In this document: in pieces, positions 1 to 5,722 of the stretch
How the letters are laid out: every line of letters starts with the position of its first letter
How positions within the stretch are numbered: the stretch's first letter is position 1
Origin: an uncultured bacterium
GTDB lineage: Bacteria; Bacillota; Clostridia; Oscillospirales; Oscillospiraceae
Reading direction: 5' to 3'
Length of the DNA: 8,626 nt
Assembly (NCBI GenBank): GCA_949286295.1
Contig: CASECK010000040.1
Coordinates: 1-8,626 of the forward strand
Position numbers and translations under genes: made by a program
The notes under the pieces: generated by a model
Told to the model about the DNA's origin: nothing
What the model saw: only the letters and a program-made list of their open reading frames with translations
The model's database searches: none

Positions 1-138
1 GGAAGCCCTATCCTTCAGGACGGGCGCCTGGTGGGGGCGGTGACCCACGTGCTGGTCAACGACCCCACCCGGGGATACGGGATTCTGGCTGAGCAGATGC
101 TCCGGCAGGCCTCTGGAAGCCTGAGCGGCGCGGGCTGA
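1..138 (+). CDS. spoIVB: SpoIVB, stage IV sporulation serine peptidase, C-terminal fragment
   Basis: This is the last 45 codons of a gene that begins outside the window. The fragment opens with Gly-Ser-Pro-Ile and continues through AVTHVLVNDPTRGYGI, a signature of the C-terminal end of SpoIVB (peptidase family S55). In Bacillus, SpoIVB is made in the forespore, is secreted into the space between forespore and mother cell, and cleaves SpoIVFA to release the SpoIVFB protease that activates pro-sigma-K. By alignment from memory, the catalytic serine lies in the SGSP motif one codon before the window, so it cannot be seen here. The gene ends in TGA, is followed by a terminator hairpin, and lies just upstream of spo0A, an order conserved in many spore formers. 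Identification is strong from motif and neighbour; integrity of the upstream part is unknown. Confidence 0.93.
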   Translation, partial: GSPILQDGRLVGAVTHVLVNDPTRGYGILAEQMLRQASGSLSGAG

Positions 139-150
139 CCCCCGCCCTGT

Positions 151-194
151 GCCCCGCGGCCCCTGCCAGGCAGGGGCCGCGGGGCGGCCTTTTG
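151..194 (+). terminator. Rho-independent-type terminator of spoIVB
   Basis: A perfect 15-base-pair G+C-rich stem (151-165 with 171-185) closes a five-base loop and is followed within a few bases by TTTT at 190-193. The T run is short, so termination may be imperfect. Its position 12 bases after the spoIVB stop fits the end of that transcription unit and separates it from spo0A. Confidence 0.7.
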
Positions 195-209
195 GAATGG
201 GCTGGGCTG

Positions 210-238
210 GGCGGAAAAGCTCGGATTTTGTCGAAAAA
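210..238 (+). promoter_or_regulatory. Possible sigma-H promoter of spo0A
   Basis: GGCGGAAAA at 210-218 matches the Bacillus sigma-H -35 consensus (RNAGGAWWW) except at one base. After an 11-base spacer, GTCGAAAAA at 230-238 matches the -10 consensus (RNNGAATWW), also with one mismatch. In B. subtilis the sporulation-phase promoter of spo0A uses sigma-H. Transcription from here would give a leader of roughly 175 bases. The match was found by eye in an A-rich stretch, so chance similarity is possible. Confidence 0.4.
229..235 (+). promoter_or_regulatory. 0A box (Spo0A binding site) upstream of spo0A
   Basis: TGTCGAA at 229-235 is an exact copy of the core 0A box bound by phosphorylated Spo0A. 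It overlaps the proposed sigma-H -10 element, a position that would let Spo0A act on its own promoter. A second, one-mismatch copy (AGTCGAA) lies at 344-350. Autoregulation is known in Bacillus; here it is inferred from position only. Confidence 0.5.
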
Positions 239-404
239 TGAAAAAATGAGTCAGAAATATGGGATTTCACTCGGGAAAAACGGTATAAATGCGAAAATAA
301 CTTGTTGAATCTAATCCCAGAATATGCTAAATTGTAATTGCCCAGTCGAAATGCCCCACGTCAGCGCGAAGGGTGGGGCCTTCGGGGCGGAGAACTGTGT
401 GATT

Positions 405-410
405 GGAGGA
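405..410 (+). promoter_or_regulatory. Ribosome binding site that sets the spo0A start
   Basis: GGAGGA at 405-410 stands nine bases before the ATG at 420. The same frame is open back to an ATG at 324, but that codon has no ribosome site and would add 32 residues with no counterpart in Spo0A. The start at 420 is therefore preferred. Confidence 0.85.
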
Positions 411-419
411 GAATATGAG

Positions 420-1181
420 ATGGAGACAAGGAAACGGATCCTGCTGGCCGACACCGCTGTGGAATTTCGCGCCAGGCTGGCGGAGGCCGTGGCCGGGGAG
501 CCGGACTTGCAGGTGACCGGTCAGACCGGAGATGGGGAGGAGCTGCTGGGCATGATTCGGGCGCAGCGGCCCGACGCCGTGATAATGGATATGGTGCTCT
601 CCGGCCGGGATGGCCTGGAGGTGCTGGAGGAGCTGTCCGGCATGGAGGAGCGGCCGAAGATTTTGATTCTCAGCAGCTACACCGGCGGGAACATCATCGA
701 CGCGGCGGCGGAGAAGGGGGCGGACTATTTTATCGCCAAACCCTGCCGCTTCTCCAGCGTGTGCGAGCGGGTGCGGCAGCTTCTGCTCCGGAGCCAGACG
801 CAGCCGGTGCGGGACGAGGGACCCAGTTTGGAAGAGCAGGTGACCGCCATCATTCACGAGGTGGGCGTCCCGGCCCACATCAAGGGCTACCAGTATCTGA
901 GAGAGGCCATCGTCATCGCGGTGAAGGACATGGACGTCATCAACGCGGTGACCAAGGTGCTCTACCCGGAGGTGGCAAAGGCCTTCGGCACCACCGCCAG
1001 CCGGGTGGAGCGGGCCGTGCGCCACGCCATCGAGGTGGCCTGGGACCGGGGCGACTTGGAGACGCTGCAGAAGTATTTCGGCTACACGGTCTCCAACGCC
1101 AAGGGGAAGCCCACCAACAGCGAGTTCATCGCCATGATTGCCGACCGGCTGGTGCTCCAGCGCCGGGGCAGGGCCATATAA
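420..1181 (+). CDS. spo0A: Spo0A, master response regulator of sporulation
   Basis: A 253-residue protein, close to the usual Spo0A length. An N-terminal receiver (about 7-122) is joined by a short linker to the Spo0A C-terminal DNA-binding domain (about 138-250). Asp57 (in VIMDM) is the expected phosphorylation site; Ser85 and Lys107 fill the conserved switch and lysine positions. The effector half is strongly conserved, including HEVGVPAHIKGYQYLREAI and the recognition helix TTASRVERAVRHAIEVAW (about 191-208), which reads 0A boxes. Phosphorylated Spo0A switches cells to sporulation by activating and repressing many promoters. Oddities: the paired receiver acidic residues are Asp11-Thr12 rather than Asp-Asp, and the Met-Pro normally after the phosphorylated Asp is replaced by Leu-Ser. 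The gene follows spoIVB, as in Bacillus. Identification is essentially certain; how it is phosphorylated here is not visible. Confidence 0.97.
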   Translation: METRKRILLADTAVEFRARLAEAVAGEPDLQVTGQTGDGEELLGMIRAQRPDAVIMDMVLSGRDGLEVLEELSGMEERPKILILSSYTGGNIIDAAAEKGADYFIAKPCRFSSVCERVRQLLLRSQTQPVRDEGPSLEEQVTAIIHEVGVPAHIKGYQYLREAIVIAVKDMDVINAVTKVLYPEVAKAFGTTASRVERAVRHAIEVAWDRGDLETLQKYFGYTVSNAKGKPTNSEFIAMIADRLVLQRRGRAI

Positions 1182-1187
1182 AACCCC

Positions 1188-1216
1188 TTGCCTTTCCCGG
1201 GAAAATCTGCTATCAT
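1188..1216 (+). promoter_or_regulatory. Sigma-A-type promoter of the TSCPD gene
   Basis: TTGCCT at 1188-1193 and TATCAT at 1211-1216 are separated by 17 bases, and TGC directly precedes the -10 element, making it an extended -10. The promoter begins seven bases after the spo0A stop codon, so the small downstream gene can be transcribed independently of spo0A. No terminator separates the genes, so read-through is also possible. Confidence 0.6.
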
Positions 1217-1267
1217 GGCCCGGAGAAAACTGTCTCCGGCCGGGGCCGGAGGGAAAGGCGGCGGGGG

Positions 1268-1510
1268 ATGACCATCGAGTACACACCAAAGGGCGTCTGT
1301 TCCAAGGCGTTCCGCATCGAAGTGGAGGAGGGCGTGATTCGCAGCGTCCAGGTGCGGGGAGGGTGCGACGGCAACCTCCAGGGACTGTCCGCCCTGCTGC
1401 GGGGAATGCGGGTGGAGGAGGCGGTGGCCCGTCTGGAGGGCATCCGCTGCGGCGCGCGCGCCACCTCCTGCCCCGACCAGATGGCCAGAGCGCTTAAAAG
1501 CGCCATATGA
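1268..1510 (+). CDS. TSCPD-domain protein, TIGR03905-like, function unknown
   Basis: An 80-residue protein matching the small single-domain TSCPD family as I remember it (TIGR03905). The name motif TSCPD lies at residues 67-71. Four cysteines (Cys11, Cys33, Cys61 and Cys68) sit in conserved-looking contexts: PKGVCS, GGCDGN, IRCGARATSCPD. The same domain occurs at the C-terminus of vitamin B12-dependent ribonucleotide reductases, where cysteines of this type are thought to bind metal; a metal-binding role here is inference. The ATG at 1268 has AAAGG nine bases upstream and gives a protein starting close to the YTPKGVCS block at the family's N-terminus. It sits between spo0A and a convergent carboxypeptidase gene and has its own promoter. 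No signal peptide or membrane segment is seen, so it should be cytoplasmic. Family assignment is good; function is not known. Confidence 0.87.
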   Translation: MTIEYTPKGVCSKAFRIEVEEGVIRSVQVRGGCDGNLQGLSALLRGMRVEEAVARLEGIRCGARATSCPDQMARALKSAI

Positions 1511-1516
1511 GCAGAC

Positions 1517-1567
1517 AAAAACCGGCAGGGACCGCCCGGAGAAGGGACGGCCTCTGCCGGTTTTTTT
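1517..1567. terminator. Bidirectional terminator between convergent genes
   Basis: A 12-base-pair stem pairs 1517-1528 with 1554-1565. It starts with an A run and ends with seven Ts (1561-1567), so it can terminate transcription in both directions. It lies between the TSCPD gene stop (1510, plus strand) and the carboxypeptidase stop (1583, minus strand). Inner bases such as ACCG and CGG can extend the structure. Confidence 0.85.
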
Positions 1568-1582
1568 CTTGGAAGAGGGGGG

Positions 1583-2959
1583 TCACCGCCGCCCGCCCCG
1601 GTAGCTCCGCCTGCGGCGGCCGCCCACGCCGGAGACATAGCGCCGCCGGCGGCGGAACACCAGAAGCTTGACAAGCACGCAGACGGCCAGCACCAGGAGC
1701 ACCACCATGGCGGCCTGGGCCCAGGTGTGCTGAAAGAAGGAGAGGACCTGCTGCTTTTTGTACAGCAGCTCAGAGCGCTCCACCGAGGTGACAGCCACCA
1801 GGTCCAGGGTGCCGTAGTTCTCGCCCTCGTAGGAGAGGGTCATGGCGCCCAGGACCTGCCCCTCCTTCACCGGGGCCTCCACCGTCTCGGAATAGAGGGT
1901 GATTCGGGTCTCGATGGCGTCCAGGTCCATCCCCTTGGGCAGGGTGCGGGTGATGGACCCCTGGGGCTTGACGTTGACCTCGTCGGCCTGGCGGGACAGG
2001 GTGACGGCCACCTTGGCCACCGGCTCCTCGCTGCGGGTGATGGTCACCCGCTCAAAGTTGTGAAAACCGTACTCCAGCAGCCGCTGGCTCTCCACAAACT
2101 GACCCTGGCGCAGACTGTCATAGCCCTCCTGGGGGATGGGGCCGGACCCCAGCACCACCGATACCAGCAGGGTGTCCCCCTCCTCGGCGATGGCCAGCAG
2201 GCACCGGCCGGCCTGGCCGGTGGTGCCCGTCTTGCCGCCCACGCACTTGTCGTAGAGATAGCCGCTGTACACCCAGCCGGACAGAAAGGCGTTGGTGTTG
2301 TAGATGCGCCGCTCCTCGGACAGGTTGGTGGCCGGTACCACGTGGACGCCGGTGTTGACCACGGTGCGGAACAGCTCGTGCTCCAGGGCGGCTATGGCCA
2401 TCAGGGCCAGGTCGTGGGCGGTGGAGTAGTGCTCGTCATTGTGCAGGCCGTTGGGGTTGGTGAAGTGAGTCCCCTGGCAGCCCAGCTCCCCGGCCCGGCG
2501 GTTCATATGTTCCACAAAGGCCTCGATGGAGCCGTCCACCGCCACGGCCAGGATGTTGGCCGCCTCGTTGGCGGAGGGGAGCATCAGGCAGTACAGCAGC
2601 TCCTCCACGCTGAGGGTCTCGCCCACCTGGATGTTGGCGGTGGTGGCCCCGTCCATCCACCCCTGGTAGGCGGTATCTCCGGCGGTGATGGGGGTGGAGG
2701 GGGTCAGCTTGCCCTCCTGGATGGCCTCCAGGGTCAGCAGGGCGGTCATCACCTTGGTGATGCTGGCCGGATAGGCCCGCTGGTTGGCCCCCTTGTCGTA
2801 GAGAACCTCGCCGTAATTGGCGTCCATGAGCACGGCGTTGGTACACTGCAGCTGCAGGGGGTCGTCCTGCTGGGCCGCGAAGGCCGGTGCCGCCGCCAGG
2901 GACAGCAGAGAGGCCCATAGCAGAAGCAGGGCGGGCAGGCGGGAAATATTTTTTTTCAT
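1583..2959 (-). CDS. D-alanyl-D-alanine carboxypeptidase (DacF/PBP5-like, family S11)
   Basis: A 458-residue low-molecular-weight penicillin-binding protein that removes the terminal D-Ala from peptidoglycan stem peptides outside the membrane. A signal peptide covers about residues 1-29 (Met-Lys-Lys, hydrophobic core, Ala-Phe-Ala cleavage). The three S11 active-site motifs are intact: Ser66-Ile-Thr-Lys69, Ser129-Ala-Asn131 and Lys243-Thr-Gly245. A PBP5-type C-terminal domain follows (about 303-397). Unusually, the anchor is a full hydrophobic helix (about 415-435) rather than the amphipathic helix of DacA/DacF, and it is followed by a tail with 12 arginines in the last 23 residues. The ATG at 2959 has GGAG eight bases upstream. 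It converges on spo0A and the TSCPD gene and diverges from the comEA-like operon. It may act on vegetative wall or on spore cortex; the sequence does not decide which. Confidence 0.93.
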   Translation of the reverse strand: MKKNISRLPALLLLWASLLSLAAAPAFAAQQDDPLQLQCTNAVLMDANYGEVLYDKGANQRAYPASITKVMTALLTLEAIQEGKLTPSTPITAGDTAYQGWMDGATTANIQVGETLSVEELLYCLMLPSANEAANILAVAVDGSIEAFVEHMNRRAGELGCQGTHFTNPNGLHNDEHYSTAHDLALMAIAALEHELFRTVVNTGVHVVPATNLSEERRIYNTNAFLSGWVYSGYLYDKCVGGKTGTTGQAGRCLLAIAEEGDTLLVSVVLGSGPIPQEGYDSLRQGQFVESQRLLEYGFHNFERVTITRSEEPVAKVAVTLSRQADEVNVKPQGSITRTLPKGMDLDAIETRITLYSETVEAPVKEGQVLGAMTLSYEGENYGTLDLVAVTSVERSELLYKKQQVLSFFQHTWAQAAMVVLLVLAVCVLVKLLVFRRRRRYVSGVGGRRRRSYRGGRR

Positions 2960-2987
2960 AGGAAATTCTCCGTATCTATGCTATAAT
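2959..2987 (+). promoter_or_regulatory. Extended -10 promoter for the comEA-like operon
   Basis: TATAAT at 2982-2987 is a perfect -10 element preceded by TGC, the extended -10 form. The -35 position (TAGGAA, 2959-2964, 17-base spacing) matches consensus at only three of six bases, which extended -10 promoters tolerate. The start point would be near 2994, giving a leader of about 117 bases. The element overlaps the ribosome site and start of the minus-strand carboxypeptidase gene. Confidence 0.5.
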
Positions 2988-3005
2988 GTAAAAAAGAACC
3001 GTGGG

Positions 3006-3024
3006 CCGCGGCCAGTGGCCGCGG
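3006..3024. repeat. G+C-rich palindrome in the divergent promoter region
   Basis: An eight-base inverted repeat (3006-3013 with 3017-3024) with a three-base loop lies between the two opposed promoters. It would fold in the leader of either transcript. On the minus strand it is followed about ten bases later by TTCTTTTTT, a terminator-like order that could act as an attenuator for the carboxypeptidase gene. It could equally be a protein binding site. Confidence 0.5.
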
Positions 3025-3038
3025 GGATGGTAGGACAT

Positions 3039-3067
3039 ATTATAACAAAATGCGCGCGCCCGCGCAA
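3039..3067 (-). promoter_or_regulatory. Sigma-A-type promoter of the carboxypeptidase gene
   Basis: Read on the minus strand, TTGCGC (3067-3062) is followed after 17 bases by a perfect TATAAT (3044-3039). Transcription would start near 3032, giving a leader of about 73 bases before the ATG at 2959. The promoter lies inside the leader proposed for the plus-strand operon, so the two units may interfere. Confidence 0.6.
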
Positions 3068-3098
3068 GTACCCATACCGCTGAAGGATGTGGAGGATT

Positions 3099-3104
3099 GG
3101 GGGA
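3099..3104 (+). promoter_or_regulatory. Ribosome binding site that sets the comEA-like start
   Basis: GGGGGA at 3099-3104 lies six bases before the GTG at 3111. The earlier in-frame ATG at 3087 has only GAAGG directly touching it, which is too close to work, so the GTG start is preferred. GGAGG at 3091-3095 is a less well spaced alternative. Confidence 0.55.
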
Positions 3105-3110
3105 TGTAAA

Positions 3111-3506
3111 GTGGCTGGACTATCCAGGTATGAGAAGGCGGTGCTGGCCCTGACGGCGGGGTTTGTGCTGCTGGCCGGCGGGTGGTTCCTGGCCGGCGCG
3201 GGGGAGCAGCCCGGCCCCCGGGTGACGGTCTCCCAGCGGGAGGAGACCCCCGGCCCCGTCCAGCAGGAGTTGCAGCCGGAGGAGGCCTATCCGGACAGCC
3301 TGCTGCCCGGCGAGGTCATCGACCTCAACACCGCCGGAGTGTATGACTTGCAGCGCCTGCCCGGCATCGGGGAGAAGCGGGCCCGGGACATCATCGCCTA
3401 CCGGGAGGAGCACGGCCCCTTTGAGACGGTGGAGGAGCTGGACTTGGTGTCCGGCATCGGGCCGGGCATCATAGAGGGCTTGCGGCAGTACGCCAGCGCC
3501 GGGTGA
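3111..3506 (+). CDS. ComEA-like membrane-anchored helix-hairpin-helix protein
   Basis: From the GTG start the protein has 131 residues. A single membrane segment near the N-terminus (about 10-30) is followed by a Pro/Glu/Gln-rich linker (31-66) and a ComEA-type helix-hairpin-helix domain (about 69-127). The domain contains IDLNTAGVYDLQRLPGIGEKRA and a second hairpin VSGIGPG (113-119). The topology puts the domain outside the membrane, as in ComEA, the receptor that binds and ratchets incoming double-stranded DNA during transformation. The SLBB segment found in longer ComEA proteins is absent, and no comEC channel gene is adjacent. It is the first gene of an operon; only 16 bases separate it from the response regulator. 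An ATG at 3087 would add eight residues. The domain call is firm; a competence role is inference. Confidence 0.85.
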   Translation: MAGLSRYEKAVLALTAGFVLLAGGWFLAGAGEQPGPRVTVSQREETPGPVQQELQPEEAYPDSLLPGEVIDLNTAGVYDLQRLPGIGEKRARDIIAYREEHGPFETVEELDLVSGIGPGIIEGLRQYASAG

Positions 3507-3522
3507 GGGAGGAAGCGGTTTT

Positions 3523-4209
3523 ATGGCAAAGATTTTAGTGGTGGACGACGAGCAGGTGCTGGTCAAGGGCATCAAGTTCAACCTGGAGCACGAGGGCTAC
3601 CAGGTGGAGGTGGGCTATGACGGCCAGGAGGCGGTGGAGCTGGCCCGGGAGGGGAGCTTTGATTTGATTTTGCTGGATTTGATGATGCCCAAAATCGACG
3701 GCCTTCAGGCCTGTATGCGCATCCGGGAGTTCTCCAACGTGCCCATCATCATGCTCACCGCCAAGGGAGAGGACACGGACAAGATTATGGGCTTTGAGTC
3801 CGGAGCGGACGACTATATCACAAAGCCCTTTAACATCCTGGAGCTGAAAGCCCGGGTCCGGGCGCTGCTGCGCCGGTCCGGGGCCGCCGGCCAGAAGCAG
3901 GAGGAGGGGGTGCTCTCCGCCGGGCACATCCGGCTGGACGCGGGGCAGCGGGCGGCCTGGAAGAACGGAGAGCCGGTGGAGCTGACGGCCAAGGAGTTTG
4001 ATTTGATGGAGCTGCTCATGCGCAACCCCGGCCGGGTGTACAGCCGGGAGAACCTGCTCAACGTGGTGTGGGGCTATGAGTATATCGGCGACTACCGCAC
4101 GGTGGACGTCCATGTGCGCCGGCTGCGGGAAAAACTGGAGCTGGACCCGGCAAACCCCGAGTATATCCGCACCAAGTGGGGCGTGGGGTACTATCTGGCC
4201 AGGGGATAG
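3523..4209 (+). CDS. OmpR/PhoB-family response regulator
   Basis: A 228-residue DNA-binding response regulator. The receiver (about 3-118) has the full set of working residues: Asp8-Asp9, phosphorylation site Asp52, Thr79 and Lys101. The winged-helix effector domain (about 130-226) has the family marks: VELTAKEFDLMELLM, the recognition helix around YRTVDVHVRRLREKL (191-205), and the wing IRTKWGVGYYL. Unlike the Spo0A in this window, no receiver residue is missing. GGAGG lies ten bases before the ATG, and the next gene, a histidine kinase, starts 34 bases after the stop, making a standard pair. Overall sequence resembles the WalR/PhoP group, but orthology cannot be settled by eye. Targets are unknown; the companion GerMN lipoprotein points to an envelope or sporulation signal. 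Confidence 0.95.
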   Translation: MAKILVVDDEQVLVKGIKFNLEHEGYQVEVGYDGQEAVELAREGSFDLILLDLMMPKIDGLQACMRIREFSNVPIIMLTAKGEDTDKIMGFESGADDYITKPFNILELKARVRALLRRSGAAGQKQEEGVLSAGHIRLDAGQRAAWKNGEPVELTAKEFDLMELLMRNPGRVYSRENLLNVVWGYEYIGDYRTVDVHVRRLREKLELDPANPEYIRTKWGVGYYLARG

Positions 4210-4228
4210 GGGCGCCATGCGCCCGGAG

Positions 4229-4237
4229 AGGAGGTGA
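4229..4237 (+). promoter_or_regulatory. Near-perfect ribosome binding site of the histidine kinase
   Basis: AGGAGGTGA at 4229-4237 is fully complementary to the 3' end of 16S rRNA. It supports the GTG at 4244 as the kinase start, nine bases after the AGGAGG core. Confidence 0.8.
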
Positions 4238-4243
4238 GCCGGC

Positions 4244-5722
4244 GTGGCTCCGGAGCGGCAGAAACAAAACAGGGTCCCCTTCTTTTCCTCGCTGCAGGTG
4301 AAATATGCCCTGAGCTATCTGGTCATCTTCGCGGTGGTCCTGGTGCTGCTGAACACCTATCCGGTGGTGGTGTCCCAGGACCTGCTGTTCGCCTCCAAGC
4401 GGGACTCCCTGAAGGGGCAGACGGCGGTGATCTCCTCGGCCCTGATGGAGCTGGAGACCCTGTCCGCCGACCAGGTGATTCGGGTCATGAATATGCTGGA
4501 CAGCACGGGCATGGACCATATTCTGGTCACCGACCCGGCGGGGCTGGTGCTGTACGACAGCACCCGGGACAAGCAGGCCGGCGGCGCCGGGGAGGAGGCC
4601 GCCCCCGCCCAGTACCGCTACGCCCTGTACCAGGAGGTGGTGGCCGCCCTGCGGGGCAGCGACGTGTTCTACTCCCGCTTTGACGGCCGGCGCTTTGTGT
4701 CCACCGCGGCCTCCCCCATCGTCTACCGGGGGATGACCATCGGGGCCATCTATATTCTGGAGATGGACACGGACCAGGGGGCCCTGCTGCTGAGCTTGCA
4801 GCAGAACCTGCGTACCATCTCGGTTATCATCGCCTTGGTCACCCTGGTGCTGTCCGCCGTGTTCTCCCGGATGCTGGGCGCCCGAATTGCCGCGCTGCTG
4901 CGGGCCATCCGAATCGTGGGCGAGGGGGAGTACGGCCACCGGCTCCAGCCCGTGGGCCGGGACGAGCTGGCCGAGCTGGCCGGAGAGTTCAATCAGCTCA
5001 CCGACCGCCTTCAGACCACCGAGGAGGTCCGCCGCCGCTTTGTCTCCGATGCCAGCCACGAGCTGAAAACGCCCCTGGCCTCTATCCGCCTGCTGGCCGA
5101 CTCCATCCTCCAGACGGAGCGGATGGAGCCGGAGATGGTGCGGGATTTTGTGACCGACATCGGCGCCGAGGCCGACCGCCTGGCCCGGGTCACCGAACAT
5201 CTTCTGGCCCTCACCCGGCTGGACAGCCTGCCCGCCGGGACCACCGGGCCGGTGGACCTGGGGGAGGTGGCCGGCCGGGCGGCGGCCATGCTTGCCCCGG
5301 TGGCCGACGCGGCGGGGGTGACCATCCAGGAGAGCCGGAAGCCGGGCTGTGTCGTCCGGGCCACCGGGGACGAGCTGTACCAGGTGGCCTATAACCTGAT
5401 AGAAAACGCGGTGAAGTACAACTACCCCGGCGGCAAGGTGTTCGTGTCGGTATACCGGGACGGGGACCAGGTGCTGCTGGAGGTGGAGGACACAGGCATC
5501 GGCATTCCCGAGGAGGACCTGCCCAAGGTGTTCAACCGCTTCTACCGGGTGGACAAGGCCCGCTCCCGGGCCGCGGGAGGGACCGGACTGGGGCTGTCCA
5601 TCGTCCGGGACACGGTGCGCCGCCACGGCGGCTGGGTCACCGCACGGCCCCGCCACCCGGAGGGGAGCATCTTTACCGCGGGGTTTCCCAGATACAGCCA
5701 GGAGGAGGGGGAGGAGCCGTGA
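4244..5722 (+). CDS. Membrane sensor histidine kinase, partner of the adjacent response regulator
   Basis: A 492-residue PhoR/WalK-type kinase with a GTG start. In order: first membrane helix (about 22-43), an extracytoplasmic sensor segment (44-187) with DHILVTDPAGLVLYDS, typical of PAS/Cache-like sensors, second helix (about 190-210), HAMP linker (about 211-262), HisKA with the phosphorylated His272 in SDASHELKTPLASI, and an ATPase domain (about 373-485). The ATP-binding boxes are intact: N box NLIENAVKYN (384-393), G1 DTGIGIP (416-422), G2 GTGLGLSIV (446-454). There is no cytoplasmic PAS domain between HAMP and HisKA. The signal is unknown. The stop codon overlaps the start of the GerMN lipoprotein gene in a GTGA arrangement, so translation is probably coupled and the products probably act together. 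Confidence 0.95.
   Translation: MAPERQKQNRVPFFSSLQVKYALSYLVIFAVVLVLLNTYPVVVSQDLLFASKRDSLKGQTAVISSALMELETLSADQVIRVMNMLDSTGMDHILVTDPAGLVLYDSTRDKQAGGAGEEAAPAQYRYALYQEVVAALRGSDVFYSRFDGRRFVSTAASPIVYRGMTIGAIYILEMDTDQGALLLSLQQNLRTISVIIALVTLVLSAVFSRMLGARIAALLRAIRIVGEGEYGHRLQPVGRDELAELAGEFNQLTDRLQTTEEVRRRFVSDASHELKTPLASIRLLADSILQTERMEPEMVRDFVTDIGAEADRLARVTEHLLALTRLDSLPAGTTGPVDLGEVAGRAAAMLAPVADAAGVTIQESRKPGCVVRATGDELYQVAYNLIENAVKYNYPGGKVFVSVYRDGDQVLLEVEDTGIGIPEEDLPKVFNRFYRVDKARSRAAGGTGLGLSIVRDTVRRHGGWVTARPRHPEGSIFTAGFPRYSQEEGEEP

Noticed and set aside
324..419. Upstream ATG extension of Spo0A by 32 residues
   Set aside because: No ribosome site precedes the ATG at 324, the extra residues do not match Spo0A, and the ATG at 420 has a well-placed GGAGGA.
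1215..1271. 18-codon leader peptide overlapping the TSCPD start (ATGA)
   Set aside because: Its ATG lies inside the predicted -10 element, so it would not be in that transcript, and it has no ribosome site; its Gly/Arg-rich content is what this composition gives by chance.
1727..2920. Plus-strand open frame (397 codons) opposite the carboxypeptidase gene
   Set aside because: The minus-strand product has a signal peptide and all three active-site motifs; the plus-strand frame is Gly/Leu/His-rich without a domain.
4058..5656. Long minus-strand open frame (532 codons) opposite the histidine kinase
   Set aside because: The plus strand encodes a complete kinase with all motifs. The antisense product is rich in His, Gly, Gln and Pro, shows no domain, and is a by-product of G+C-rich codons.
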